NCBI RefSeq assembly: GCF_937980635.1
Contig: NZ_CALJPG010000023.1
Coordinates: 76,550 to 140,549, forward strand
Origin: an uncultured Campylobacter sp.
Lineage (GTDB): Bacteria > Campylobacterota > Campylobacteria > Campylobacterales > Campylobacteraceae
DNA: 64,000 nt
Reading direction: 5' to 3'
Shown: positions 51,320-60,943 of the stretch, piece after piece
Position numbering within the stretch: position 1 is the stretch's first letter
Layout of the letters: every line of letters starts with the position of its first letter
Translations under genes and position numbers: made by a program
The notes under the pieces: generated by a model
What the model saw: only the letters and a program-made list of their open reading frames with translations
The model's database searches: none
Told to the model about the DNA's origin: nothing

Positions 51320-52039
51320 TCAGTTTTTTACGATCGAGCAGGAGCTTAGATCTCCGCCATCGACGATTTTGTATAAATTTCCGCTCTTAAACATATTGCA
51401 TACGATGATCGGGAGCGCATTATCTTTGGCAAGCGCGATAGCCGTATCATCCATCACCCTGATGTTGTCGTGCAGGGCTTGATCGTAAGTGACTTTGGAA
51501 AGCAATTTGGCGTCTTTAAATTTTTGCGGATCCTTGTCGTAGATCCCCATTACCTTGGTGGCTTTTATGATAGCGTCGGCTCCGATCTCGATCGCGCGGA
51601 GAGTACCCGCAGTATCGGTCGTAAAGAAAGGATTTCCGGTGCCCGCGGCAAAGATCACGACGCGACCTTTTTCGAGGTGCCTTTTAGCGCGGCCGATGAT
51701 GAAGGTCTCGCAGATCGCTTCCATCTTTATCGCGCTTTGCACGCGCACATCCATGCCTGCGTATTCTAGCGCCTCTCTCATCGCGATTGCGTTGATGACG
51801 GTCGCTAGCATACCCATATGATCTCCGCTGGTGCGTTTGATGATACCGCTAGCTGCGGCGCTTACGCCTCTTATGATGTTGCCGCCGCCGATTACGATGC
51901 CTACTTCAATGCCGCACTCTACGAGCTGTTTGATCTCTTTAGCGATAAATTTTAAAATTTCGCTGTCGATCCCAAAGCCGTTCTCTCCCGCTAGCGCTTC
52001 ACCCGAAAATTTTACGAGTATGCGATTGTATTTAGCCAT
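51320..52039 (-). CDS. pyrH: UMP kinase
   Basis: Phosphorylates UMP to UDP in pyrimidine nucleotide synthesis; 239 residues of the amino-acid kinase fold. Motifs: ILVKFSGEALAG at the start, IVIGGGNIIRG, SGDHMGMLATVINA and FAAGTGNPFFTTDTAG, all typical. AGGAG precedes the ATG. A possible -10 (TAATAT on the minus strand near 52066-52071) lies between it and lnt, so it may have its own promoter in the lnt-pyrH-rpoZ-spoT-tyrS series. Confidence 0.95.
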   Translation of the reverse strand: MAKYNRILVKFSGEALAGENGFGIDSEILKFIAKEIKQLVECGIEVGIVIGGGNIIRGVSAAASGIIKRTSGDHMGMLATVINAIAMREALEYAGMDVRVQSAIKMEAICETFIIGRAKRHLEKGRVVIFAAGTGNPFFTTDTAGTLRAIEIGADAIIKATKVMGIYDKDPQKFKDAKLLSKVTYDQALHDNIRVMDDTAIALAKDNALPIIVCNMFKSGNLYKIVDGGDLSSCSIVKN

Positions 52040-52103
52040 AAATTTAGCTCCTAATAAAATTTTAAAATATTACCCAAAAGTCGTTTAAAAATAACTTTTT
52101 AGG

Positions 52104-53447
52104 CTATTTTAGATGATCTTTAAGGCGGTTTATCCAGATCTTCTTCGGAGCGATTATCTCGCTAGCGCTGCCGTTTACGGCGTGATAGATCAATGTACCG
52201 TGTAAGCTCGCGTAGTAGCGGATTATGAGGCGCTGCAAATAGGGCTCGTAGCTCGGCACGAACCAGCCGTTGTTGCTGATCGCTACGACGTATTTGGGCG
52301 AGCCCTCGTAAAGCTCTGCGCGCGTAGCCTCGTAGCAAACGGCGCTTCTTACGCTTCGCCCGCCAAGCTCGTAGTCGCTAAAACCGCTAGCTGTGGAAAA
52401 ATCGGTCGCACCGCCTAACAGCACGCGGTTGATAAAATTTCGCGCAAATTCCGGCAGTGGCACCATTTCGCCAAACGGTACTAAAATGTGCTTATCGAAG
52501 CGCTTCATTTCCCCGTTCGCAAAAAGATAGGCGCTGTTGTAAAATTTCCCGTTCTCATACGCTTCCGCGCCCGCTATGATAGTAATTGCGCGCGATTTTT
52601 CCTTTAGGGCTTCAACTAATACGTTTTCTAAATTTAGCGGCATCGCAAAGGCGCTTTCGGGCAGTATTATCGCGTCTTGTCCCTCTGCGATCGCATCATC
52701 AATCCGAGCCAAATTTGCCAACGCGGCGGATAAAATTTTATCCTTCGCCCAGATGTCATGCTGCGAAATGTCGGTGTTTGCGAGAAAAATTTTAATCGGT
52801 AGCGGCTCGGGCTCTTTTTGGCTGAATTGCAGCGCGCAGATCAAAAATACCGCAAAGATCGTGGCATTAAGCTTAGCCCGGGCGCCGCGCCTATGTAGAT
52901 ACAAAACCGCGCAAAGCCCCGCTAAAATCAGAGCCAGCGCGCTAAGATCGGCTCTGAAAATTCCATGGCTTAGCAGTAGTTCAAAATTTAGCCAGTCAAA
53001 GCCGAAAGGATGGATAAATTTTAGAATCAAAAGGCACACGGCGCGCAAAACCGGCGCGTCAAAGATCGCAAAGATGCGAAAAATAAAGGCATAAACGAGG
53101 CAAATTCCAAGAATTTCAAGCGGGATCAAAAACGCAAGATCGAAATAGATCAGACTGAAGCTGATCCAGTGCATCCACAGCGCGCCGATAAAAAATCCGC
53201 ACCAAAACCACTCCGCCTTGCTTGCTTTTAGTAGATAAAAAAGTGCTGCTATCGCAATTAGAGGCGAGAAAAATTCCGCCGCCAAAGCAGCCAAGCCGTC
53301 AAATTTAGAGCTTAAAATTTCTACGAAAATAAAATTTGAAAGCGCAAGGGCAAGAACAAAGCCTTTATTTATGTAACTTAATGTAAAATAGCTACTTTTT
53401 AAATTTCTAATGAAGGAAACACATGGAACAAGGAAATTTCTTTGCAT
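52104..53447 (-). CDS. lnt: Apolipoprotein N-acyltransferase
   Basis: Last step of lipoprotein maturation, adding the third acyl chain at the N-terminal cysteine in the inner membrane. The 447-residue chain has about six hydrophobic helices in its first half and a nitrilase domain in the second, with catalytic residues in AIILPESAFAMPL (Glu), DKHILVPFGEMVPL (Lys) and SAVCYEATRAEL (Cys). The only ATG in frame lies at 53447, with AGGA four nt upstream, and this puts the first 25 bases in overlap with divergent yajC; residues 1-25 are therefore uncertain. Somewhat short compared with about 500 in E. coli, as usual for Campylobacter. Confidence 0.9.
   Translation of the reverse strand: MQRNFLVPCVSFIRNLKSSYFTLSYINKGFVLALALSNFIFVEILSSKFDGLAALAAEFFSPLIAIAALFYLLKASKAEWFWCGFFIGALWMHWISFSLIYFDLAFLIPLEILGICLVYAFIFRIFAIFDAPVLRAVCLLILKFIHPFGFDWLNFELLLSHGIFRADLSALALILAGLCAVLYLHRRGARAKLNATIFAVFLICALQFSQKEPEPLPIKIFLANTDISQHDIWAKDKILSAALANLARIDDAIAEGQDAIILPESAFAMPLNLENVLVEALKEKSRAITIIAGAEAYENGKFYNSAYLFANGEMKRFDKHILVPFGEMVPLPEFARNFINRVLLGGATDFSTASGFSDYELGGRSVRSAVCYEATRAELYEGSPKYVVAISNNGWFVPSYEPYLQRLIIRYYASLHGTLIYHAVNGSASEIIAPKKIWINRLKDHLK
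53384..53389 (+). promoter_or_regulatory. Candidate -10 box for yajC-secDF
   Basis: TAAAAT 34 bases before the yajC ATG, inside the 5' end of lnt on the other strand. AAGGAAA follows as ribosome site. Sequence-only call. Confidence 0.4.
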
Positions 53448-53695
53448 CAATCCTGCCTATCGTCGTAATCTTTGCGATTATGTATTTTTTGATTATCAGA
53501 CCGCAGCAAAAGCAGGCCAAGGATCATAAAGCGATGGTCGATGCGCTCGGCAAAGGCGATAAGATCATAACTAGCGGTGGCATAAAATGCACGGTCGTGA
53601 AAACAAACAATGATTTTATCACAGTTAAGCTTAACGATGAGGTCATGGTTGAGCTGGATAAACAATTCGTAGCAAGAAAATTAGATGAGCAGTAA
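53423..53695 (+). CDS. yajC: Preprotein translocase accessory subunit YajC
   Basis: A 90-residue protein with one N-terminal membrane helix (IVVIFAIMYFLIIRPQQK) and a soluble tail; binds SecDF to the Sec translocon. The RPQQKQAKDH string after the helix and GDKIITSGGIKCTV are family marks. AAGGAAA precedes the ATG. It overlaps secD by 11 bases, and its start is divergent with lnt. Confidence 0.93.
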   Translation: MEQGNFFASILPIVVIFAIMYFLIIRPQQKQAKDHKAMVDALGKGDKIITSGGIKCTVVKTNNDFITVKLNDEVMVELDKQFVARKLDEQ

Positions 53696-55289
53696 AATTT
53701 CATATCGCCTGCTGATCTTTTTAGCTGCGGTAATTTTTTCGGCGATTTTTGCCGCGCCTTCGATCTTTCAGACCGAAAAGGGAAGCAAGATAAACTTGGG
53801 TCTAGATCTGCAAGGCGGGCTTCACATGCTGCTTGAGGTTCAAAGCGACGAGGCGGTCGTTTCAAAGATCAAATCGATCGCTGCGAGCGTCAATTACGCC
53901 GCCAAGCGCGATGATCTGCTGATGGACGGGCTAAAATTGGAAGGCGATTCGTTCGAGTTTGAAATTTTAGACGCGGACGAGGCCTCTAAATTTGATGCGA
54001 TTTTGCATAGCGCCGCAAGCGGATTAGACATTCAAAAATCGGGCGAAAAATACCGAGTCACGCTAACACCTGAGGAGGTCGAAGCGACTAAAAAATACGC
54101 GATCGAACAGGCCGTAGAAACTATCCGCAACCGCTTGGATCAATTCGGACTTGCGGAGCCAACGGTAGCAAAGCAGGGCGAGAGCTATATTTTGGTTGAG
54201 CTTCCGGGCGTCAAAAGTGCAGCGGATGAGCAACGCGCCAAGGATCTGATCGCTAAAGCGGCTCACTTGCAGCTTATGGCAGTGGACGATGTGCGCCAAG
54301 ACCGCGCGCAGACTATCAGCGCAGCGGATGCCAGAGCTTACGGCGACGTGATCTACCCGGACGTTAAAAATCCGAATTACAAGTATCTCATAAACGAAAT
54401 TCCGGTGCTTGATGGCGCGATGCTAGTTGATGCGAAGGTCGCTTTCGATCAACACACTAATCAGCCGATCATAAATTTTACGCTGAATTCCCAAGGTGCT
54501 CAAATTTTTGGCGATTTTACTGGCAAAAACGTCGGTAAGCGTCTAGCTATCGTGCTTGATGGCAAGGTTTACTCCGCGCCGCGCATAAACGAGCGTATCG
54601 GCGGCGGCAGCGGTCAGATCAGCGGCGGATTTAGCGTCGAGGAGGCGCATGACGTAGCGATTGCGCTTAGAAGCGGTGCGCTTTTGGCTCCTGTTAAAGT
54701 CTCAGAGACACGCAGCATCGGTCCTAGCCTAGGACAGGATAGCATCGATAAAAGTATGGCAGCGCTTAGTCTTGCGGCGGTTGCGATTTTAATCTTTATG
54801 ATTTTATATTATGGCGTAGCGGGGCTTTTTGCTGACATCGCGCTTGTAGTAAATATTTTATTTCTAATCGCTTGTATGGCGCTTTTTGGTGCAACGTTAA
54901 CGCTTCCTGGAATGGCTGGAATCGTACTAACTATCGGAATGGCGGTAGATGCGAACGTCATCATTAACGAGCGCGTTAGAGAAGTTCTAAGGACGGGAGT
55001 TTCAATCCGCCAAAGTATAAATAAAGGCTATGAAAACGCGATGAGCGCGATCGTGGATTCAAATATCACTACGCTAATTACTTCCGCTGCGCTTTATGCT
55101 TACGGCACGGGTCCGGTGAAGGGCTTTGCCGTCACGATGAGCATCGGTATCGTAGCGTCGATGATAACGGCGATTTTGGGCACTCATGGAATGTTTGAGT
55201 TAGTAATGGATAAGATGGAAAAGAGCAAAAATACCGCGCTTTGGCTCGGTTATAAAGTAAGAGGAGGCGCAAATGCAAGTGTTCGATAA
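53685..55289 (+). CDS. secD: Protein-export membrane protein SecD
   Basis: RND-type subunit that uses the proton gradient to pull exported proteins to the periplasm. 534 residues: first helix (about 8-25), a large periplasmic domain with INLGLDLQGGLHML (opening motif) and ETIRNRLDQFGLAEP, then five helices from about residue 365, with GMAVDANVIINERVREVL (helix 4, the conserved Asp) intact. It overlaps yajC and secF, which forms one unit. Confidence 0.96.
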   Translation: MSSKISYRLLIFLAAVIFSAIFAAPSIFQTEKGSKINLGLDLQGGLHMLLEVQSDEAVVSKIKSIAASVNYAAKRDDLLMDGLKLEGDSFEFEILDADEASKFDAILHSAASGLDIQKSGEKYRVTLTPEEVEATKKYAIEQAVETIRNRLDQFGLAEPTVAKQGESYILVELPGVKSAADEQRAKDLIAKAAHLQLMAVDDVRQDRAQTISAADARAYGDVIYPDVKNPNYKYLINEIPVLDGAMLVDAKVAFDQHTNQPIINFTLNSQGAQIFGDFTGKNVGKRLAIVLDGKVYSAPRINERIGGGSGQISGGFSVEEAHDVAIALRSGALLAPVKVSETRSIGPSLGQDSIDKSMAALSLAAVAILIFMILYYGVAGLFADIALVVNILFLIACMALFGATLTLPGMAGIVLTIGMAVDANVIINERVREVLRTGVSIRQSINKGYENAMSAIVDSNITTLITSAALYAYGTGPVKGFAVTMSIGIVASMITAILGTHGMFELVMDKMEKSKNTALWLGYKVRGGANASVR

Positions 55290-56241
55290 GGGCAAAATTT
55301 ATGATTTTATGAAATTTAGATATTTTACCTTTACGCTTTCTGCAGTTTTGATAATAGGCTCTATTGCGCTGTTTTTCATTAAAGGTGTCAGCTACGGCAT
55401 CGATTTTAGCGGTGGTACACTCATTCAGGTTAAATATGACGCTAAAGCGCCGCTTGATGAGATCAGAAAGCGCTTCGAAGCGGCAAATTTAGGCAATATC
55501 AACGTTACGGAATTCGGCAGCGATCAAGAGGTCACGATTAGATATTCAGGCGCTGCGAGCGAACTGGGCGATAATCCTGCTTTAGCGGCGCAAAAAATTT
55601 TGCAAGGCAGTGGAAACTTTGACATTCGCAAAGTCGATATCGTAGGTCCTAAAGTTGGCGAGGAGCTTCGCACAAACGGAATTTTAGCGGTATGTGTGTC
55701 GTTTGCGCTCATTTTGGTTTATATCACCCTGCGGTTTGAATGGAGATTTGCGGTCGCCGCAGTGCTATCGGATCTGCACGACGTCGTAGTTGCCGTAGGT
55801 GCGATGATTTTAGCCGGCGTAGATTTCAACCTTGAAATTTTAGCCGCACTGCTAACTATAATGGGCTACTCGCTAAACGATACCATCGTTGTTTTCGATA
55901 GAATTCGAGAGGGTGTAAAAGATAGTAAATCGATTAAGCTTGACGAGGTTATAAATGAATCAATCTCTCACACGCTATCGCGCACGCTGCTTACTTCGCT
56001 TACGACTCTCATCGTCATCGTGATTTTATTCGTTTGGGGCGGAGAGATGATCCACGGCTTTAGCTTCGTGATGCTAATAGGTGTCATAGCAGGAACTTTC
56101 AGCTCCGTATTTGTAGCTGCTCCGATGCTGATTTTGTTTAAATTTAACGTTGAAAAGTACCGCGCGTTTTTAGCTGAAAAACAGCGCCGTATCAAAGAGA
56201 AAGAAAAAAACCGAGCCATGTATGAAAAAGGCACGGTGTAA
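55273..56241 (+). CDS. secF: Protein-export membrane protein SecF
   Basis: Partner of SecD; 322 residues, six helices, with GIDFSGGTLIQVKYD after the first helix and the block SLNDTIVVFDRIRE holding the conserved Asp of the fourth. The start overlaps secD by 17 bases. A short gene for a DUF6394-type protein follows nine bases after its stop. Confidence 0.96.
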   Translation: MQVFDKGKIYDFMKFRYFTFTLSAVLIIGSIALFFIKGVSYGIDFSGGTLIQVKYDAKAPLDEIRKRFEAANLGNINVTEFGSDQEVTIRYSGAASELGDNPALAAQKILQGSGNFDIRKVDIVGPKVGEELRTNGILAVCVSFALILVYITLRFEWRFAVAAVLSDLHDVVVAVGAMILAGVDFNLEILAALLTIMGYSLNDTIVVFDRIREGVKDSKSIKLDEVINESISHTLSRTLLTSLTTLIVIVILFVWGGEMIHGFSFVMLIGVIAGTFSSVFVAAPMLILFKFNVEKYRAFLAEKQRRIKEKEKNRAMYEKGTV

Positions 56242-56250
56242 GGATAAAAG

Positions 56251-56592
56251 ATGAACTGGGGAAGGGTAATTTACATATTTTTTGCGCTGATGAGTATGAC
56301 TACGATAGGCGGGTTTTTGTATGAGAAGAATGAAATTTTACTTTTCATAGCAACCAGCGTGAATGCGGTCTCGACGCTTTTGAAGGTAGGCGTGCGAAAT
56401 ATGCTAGCAGCTGAGCTTTTTGCAAGCTCGCTCGTCGCGGATCTGCATCTCATACCGGCGTTCGTTTTGATTGTAGTAGCGCCGGGAGATCTATCGATCG
56501 TGACCTCGCTTGCCATCGGTGCGCTACTTGCAAACTTTTTCTCGCTAATTTTAATAGCGATCGAATCGGCAAAAACTAAAGACGAATTCTAG
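56251..56592 (+). CDS. Small membrane protein, DUF6394 type
   Basis: A 113-residue protein with about three hydrophobic helices (residues 7-28, 55-80 and 85-105) starting MNWGRVIYIFFALMSMTTIGG. A homologous small protein sits between secF and leuS in Campylobacter and relatives (from memory), with no known job. Ribosome site AGGAT; nine bases after secF and nine before leuS, so it is cotranscribed. Function unknown. Confidence 0.75.
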   Translation: MNWGRVIYIFFALMSMTTIGGFLYEKNEILLFIATSVNAVSTLLKVGVRNMLAAELFASSLVADLHLIPAFVLIVVAPGDLSIVTSLAIGALLANFFSLILIAIESAKTKDEF

Positions 56593-56601
56593 GAGCGCAG
56601 A

Positions 56602-59049
56602 ATGCCTTACGATAGTAAAAGTATTGAGCTTAAATGGCAGAAAATTTGGGACGAAGAGGGAGTTTTCGAGCCTAAGGACGATTATAGCCTGCCTAAAAAA
56701 TATATCCTTTCGATGTTTCCCTACCCAAGCGGTCGCATCCACATGGGGCACGTGCGAAACTACAGCATCGGCGACGCGCTGAGCCGCTATTATAGACTAC
56801 GCGGATACAACGTGCTTCAGCCGATCGGCTTTGATAGCTTCGGCATGCCTGCAGAAAATGCAGCGATCAAACACGGCATTCACCCTAAAACTTGGACTTA
56901 CGAAAATATCGATTATATGAAAAAGGAGCTGCACCGCCTAGGCTTTAGCTTTTCGGCTCGTCGTATGCTTGCTACCTCCGATCCGCTTTATACGCGCTGG
57001 GAGCAGGAATTTTTCATCAAACTTTTTGAAAAAGGGCTTATCTATAGAAAAAGCGCCGTGGTCAATTGGTGCGAGCACGATCAGACGGTGCTTGCCAACG
57101 AGCAGGTCGAGGAGGGCAGGTGTTGGCGCTGCGGCAACGAGGTCGTGCAAAAGCAGATGCCTGGCTACTACCTAAAAATCACCGCTTATGCGCAGGAGCT
57201 TTTGGACTGCCTAAAACAGCTTGAGGGCAAGTGGCCCGCTCAGGTGCTTACGATGCAGGAAAACTGGATCGGGCGCAGCGAGGGTTTGGAATTTAGCTTT
57301 AAATTTGACGAGCAAAGTAGCGCCAAGCTTGGCGGCATCGAGGGTTTTAAGGTTTTTACGACGCGCCCCGATACGATCTACGGCATGAGCTACGCGGCGG
57401 TCGCGCCGGAGCACGAGGTCGTAAAGAGACTTTTGGATAATAATTTACTTGACGCCGAAGCTGCGGCGAAGGTGAGAGAAATTTTAAATCAAAGCCCGCG
57501 CGAGCGCCAAGCAAGTGATAAAGACGGCGTGAGCCTCGGAATCAGCGTACTTCATCCACTAAGCGGCAAAAAGATCCCTGTTTGGATCGCAAATTTCGTC
57601 CTGGCAGAATACGGCGGCGGCGCGGTTATGGCTGTGCCTGCGCACGATGAAAGAGACTTTGAGTTTGCAAAGAAATTTAACCTGCCGATCATTCAAAGCA
57701 TCGCTCCAAAAAGCGGCGATTACGACGCTAGCAAAGCTTACGTGGAGAGCGGAGTTTTGGTAAATTCCGCGGAATTTAGCGGCATGGATAGCGAGAAGGC
57801 AAAAAGCGCCGTCATCTCAAAATTTGAGGAGTTAAAGCTCGGGCGCCGCGTGGTAAATTTTAAATTGCGCGATTGGGGAGTGAGCCGCCAGCGCTACTGG
57901 GGCGCACCGATTCCGATGATCCACTGCCCAAAATGCGGACTGGTAAGCGAGGAAATTTCAAATCTGCCCGTAGAGCTTCCACAGGATATTAAGATCACGG
58001 GCAAAGGCAATCCACTCGATACGCATCCTAGCTGGAAGTTTTGCAAATGCCCTAAATGCGGCGGCGACGGGGTACGCGAGACCGATACGCTCGATACATT
58101 TTTTGAAAGCTCGTGGTATTTCGCGCGCTACGCAAGCGACGAGCGGACGTGGCAGCAGCGGGCGTTTGACGAGCAAAGCGTGAATTACTGGATGAACGTC
58201 GATCAGTATATCGGCGGCATCGAGCACGCGATTTTGCACCTTTTATATGCAAGGTTTTTCCAAAAGGCTCTTCGCGACATAGGCTATCTGCGCGATAGTG
58301 AGCCGTTTGAGCGGCTGCTAACCCAGGGCATGGTGCTAAAAGATGGCGCAAAGATGAGTAAAAGCAAGGGCAATACCGTCGATCCCGATGATATCATCGA
58401 GACCTACGGCGCCGATACGGCGAGACTTTTTATACTTTTTGCCGCGCCTCCTCAAAAAGAGCTTGAGTGGAACGACAGCGCGGTAGAGGGCGCGTATAAA
58501 TTTCTTGGTCGCCTCTACGATCGCGCCGAAAACGCCTATGCTACGGATAAAATTCCGCAGATCGACCACGCCGCTTTAAATAAAGAGGAAAAATACGCCC
58601 GCCTCAAAGTTTACGAGGCGCTCAAGAAATCGCAGCAGGTTTATGAGAGCAGTTTTGCTTTTAATACCCTAATAGCCGCGTGTATGGAGGCGCTAAACGC
58701 GCTAAACGCGCAGAGTAACAAAGACGTATTCACCGAGGGCTACTTCGTGATTTTAAACCTGCTCGAGCCTATCGTGCCGCACATCTGCGCCGAGCTTAGC
58801 GAGCGGCTGTTTAAGAGGCGGAATTTCGGCGAGCTACGAGTTTGCGAAGAGGTATTCGAAAGCGATACGATCAAGCTTGCCGTCACGATTAACGGCAAAA
58901 AGCGTGCTGAGTTCGAAGTGGGCGCGAGCCTAAGCGAGGGCGAAATTTTAAGCCTTGCGAAGCAGAACTGTGCCAAATGGCTAGAGGGCAAGAGCGTCGT
59001 AAAAGAAATTTACGTCAAAAACAAGCTCGTAAATTTTGTGATAAAGTAG
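56602..59049 (+). CDS. leuS: Leucyl-tRNA synthetase
   Basis: Class I synthetase, 815 residues. HIGH motif as PYPSGRIHMGHVRNYS, the CP1 editing domain (residues about 220-405) with TRPDTIYGMSY and the VPAHDERDFEFA block, KMSKS as DGAKMSKSKGNTV, and the leucine-specific zinc-like module (CPKCGLV and CKCPKCGG). AGGAGCG precedes the ATG. Followed seven bases later by the LptE-type gene. Confidence 0.96.
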   Translation: MPYDSKSIELKWQKIWDEEGVFEPKDDYSLPKKYILSMFPYPSGRIHMGHVRNYSIGDALSRYYRLRGYNVLQPIGFDSFGMPAENAAIKHGIHPKTWTYENIDYMKKELHRLGFSFSARRMLATSDPLYTRWEQEFFIKLFEKGLIYRKSAVVNWCEHDQTVLANEQVEEGRCWRCGNEVVQKQMPGYYLKITAYAQELLDCLKQLEGKWPAQVLTMQENWIGRSEGLEFSFKFDEQSSAKLGGIEGFKVFTTRPDTIYGMSYAAVAPEHEVVKRLLDNNLLDAEAAAKVREILNQSPRERQASDKDGVSLGISVLHPLSGKKIPVWIANFVLAEYGGGAVMAVPAHDERDFEFAKKFNLPIIQSIAPKSGDYDASKAYVESGVLVNSAEFSGMDSEKAKSAVISKFEELKLGRRVVNFKLRDWGVSRQRYWGAPIPMIHCPKCGLVSEEISNLPVELPQDIKITGKGNPLDTHPSWKFCKCPKCGGDGVRETDTLDTFFESSWYFARYASDERTWQQRAFDEQSVNYWMNVDQYIGGIEHAILHLLYARFFQKALRDIGYLRDSEPFERLLTQGMVLKDGAKMSKSKGNTVDPDDIIETYGADTARLFILFAAPPQKELEWNDSAVEGAYKFLGRLYDRAENAYATDKIPQIDHAALNKEEKYARLKVYEALKKSQQVYESSFAFNTLIAACMEALNALNAQSNKDVFTEGYFVILNLLEPIVPHICAELSERLFKRRNFGELRVCEEVFESDTIKLAVTINGKKRAEFEVGASLSEGEILSLAKQNCAKWLEGKSVVKEIYVKNKLVNFVIK

Positions 59050-59055
59050 GCAAAG

Positions 59056-59595
59056 ATGAGAAAAGCTTTAACCGTTTTTTGTTTGATTTTTTTGATCGGC
59101 TGCGGCTACAAGCCCGTTTCAAGGATTGCAAAAGAGACGATGAGCGGAAGCGTATTTGTGGACGTTATGATGAGCAAGACAGATCCGCAAAACACCGTCG
59201 CGATCAAAGACGCGATCAGGCAGGGCATAGTCCAGCGCCTAGGGATGAGCCTTTCGGATAAAAACTCGGCGCAGACGATCGTAGTAGCGAGCATAAAAAG
59301 CCTAAGCTTTAGCGAGCTTTCATACGATCAGTTCGGCTACGTCACTAGCTATCGTGCGAATCTCATCGTAAATTTCAGCACCAAGCTTAAAAACGGCGAG
59401 GTTTTCAGCAAGGATTGCGTGGGCGATTACGATTTTAAAGTTAGCCGCCTAGTCAAAAATAGCTACGATACGAGCTCGATCATTAGCGATAAGGACCGCT
59501 ACAAGGCGATCGAAAATGCCTCCGCGCAGGCGTTTGACGAGTTTATTTCGGCGCTTGCGATTAGGGGATTCAGACTTGAGCGGGCGCAGCATTAA
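59056..59595 (+). CDS. lptE: LPS-assembly lipoprotein LptE-like
   Basis: A 179-residue outer-membrane lipoprotein: MRKALTVFCLIFLIGCGYKP, lipobox LIGC with Cys16, followed by the GYKPVS string seen in LptE-type proteins, which plug the LptD barrel in LPS export. The rest is a mixed alpha/beta domain with no further motif. Position between leuS and folC matches the leuS-lptE arrangement of many Gram-negatives. It overlaps folC by 20 bases. Family call by context and lipobox more than by sequence identity. Confidence 0.75.
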   Translation: MRKALTVFCLIFLIGCGYKPVSRIAKETMSGSVFVDVMMSKTDPQNTVAIKDAIRQGIVQRLGMSLSDKNSAQTIVVASIKSLSFSELSYDQFGYVTSYRANLIVNFSTKLKNGEVFSKDCVGDYDFKVSRLVKNSYDTSSIISDKDRYKAIENASAQAFDEFISALAIRGFRLERAQH

Positions 59596-60943
59596 AGAAT
59601 TTTTGCAAAATCGCCCGATTTATTACAAAAAAATCGACTATGAGCGCTTCCCGCGGGCATATGCCGCTATTAAAGATAAAATTCCGCTTAAAAACGTCAT
59701 TCAGATCATCGGCACAAACGGCAAGGGCAGCACCGGGCGATTTTTGGCTAACGCGATCGCCGCAGCGGGCTTTAGTGTCGGGCACTACACCAGTCCGCAC
59801 ATTTTTAGGCTCAATGAGCGCATCTATCTAGGCGGACGCATCGCGCAAATCCCACTTTTTGCGTTAAATTCTGACTCTTCAAATTTTAAAAACGAGCAAA
59901 ATTCTGCTTTGGCGTCAAATTCTACGGAAAGACAAAATTCCGAAAAAATGCAAAATTTTAAATCTCAGCTAAGATCAAATTCCAAATCCACTCAAAGCTC
60001 GCCTCCCATTTCGCTAGGGCGCGATGCTACGGATGAGGAGCTTGATTTCGCGCATGAGTTTTTGCAAGAGAGCTTGCCCACGAAGTTTAAAGATAGCCTG
60101 TCATATTTCGAGTATCTCACGCTTGCGGCGGCAGTGCTTTTTAGGGATTGCGATTACTGCGTGATCGAGGCTGGGATGGGCGGCGAGTTTGACGCTACGT
60201 CGAGCTTCGGGCGCACGCTGTCGCTTTTTACACCGATCGGCACCGATCATTTGGGCATGCTAGGACAAAATCTAGAGCAGATCGCCCACACCAAGCTCAT
60301 TACGATGGATAAGGAGGCGATTTTAAGCGATGAGATGAGCGAGGTTCCGCTTCATATCGCGCAGCAAATCGCAGAGCAAAAAGGAACTCATTTGAGGTTT
60401 GCAGCAGAGCTTTTAAGCAAGAGCGAGCAAGCGCAGATCGCGGAGTTTTACGCGCACAATAATCTGCCTAAATTTCAAATTTCAAATTTAGCCCTAGCGC
60501 TTGCCGCGATGAAATTTTTAAATTTGAAATTTGAAATTTCACAGCTGCCGCCTCTAAATTTACGCGGCAGGATGGAAGTTTTGGCGCCAAATTTACGCGT
60601 GGATGTCGGGCACAACGAGCTTGCGGCACAGCAAGTAGCCCGCGAAATTACCGAAATCTACGGGGGCAGAAAGATCGTGCTGATTTACAACGCTTTTGCC
60701 GATAAAGACGTAGCCGCGGTGCTGCGGACTTTGGCGCCCGTGGTAGAGCGCGTGGAGATCTTTAACTACGAGGTTGCGGATCGCGAAATGGCAGCAGAGG
60801 CGATAACCCGCGCGCTTGACGCGCTTAAAATTCCGCATTCGCCATTTCGCGGCGAGCTTAGAGAGGACGAGGAGTATTTGGTTTTCGGCTCGTTTCATTT
60901 GGTAGAAAATTTCATTTTATGGCTTGAGGCGCGCCGTGGCTAA
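59576..60943 (+). CDS. folC: Bifunctional folylpolyglutamate/dihydrofolate synthase with a low-complexity insertion
   Basis: Adds glutamate to folates (and makes dihydrofolate in many bacteria). Start at TTG 59576 (MSGRSIKEFLQNRPIYYKK), with AGGGG nine nt upstream, inside lptE; the earlier open frame has no ribosome site. P-loop GTNGKGSTGRFLA (about residues 46-58), YTSPHIFRLNERI, VIEAGMGGEFDAT and TPIGTDHLGMLG are family blocks. Residues about 95-145 are an inserted Ser/Asn-rich stretch (DSSNFKNEQNSALASNS) encoded with AAATTC/AAATTT cores. 455 residues, against about 400 usual for Campylobacter. Stop overlaps the next gene's GTG. Confidence 0.92.
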   Translation: MSGRSIKEFLQNRPIYYKKIDYERFPRAYAAIKDKIPLKNVIQIIGTNGKGSTGRFLANAIAAAGFSVGHYTSPHIFRLNERIYLGGRIAQIPLFALNSDSSNFKNEQNSALASNSTERQNSEKMQNFKSQLRSNSKSTQSSPPISLGRDATDEELDFAHEFLQESLPTKFKDSLSYFEYLTLAAAVLFRDCDYCVIEAGMGGEFDATSSFGRTLSLFTPIGTDHLGMLGQNLEQIAHTKLITMDKEAILSDEMSEVPLHIAQQIAEQKGTHLRFAAELLSKSEQAQIAEFYAHNNLPKFQISNLALALAAMKFLNLKFEISQLPPLNLRGRMEVLAPNLRVDVGHNELAAQQVAREITEIYGGRKIVLIYNAFADKDVAAVLRTLAPVVERVEIFNYEVADREMAAEAITRALDALKIPHSPFRGELREDEEYLVFGSFHLVENFILWLEARRG

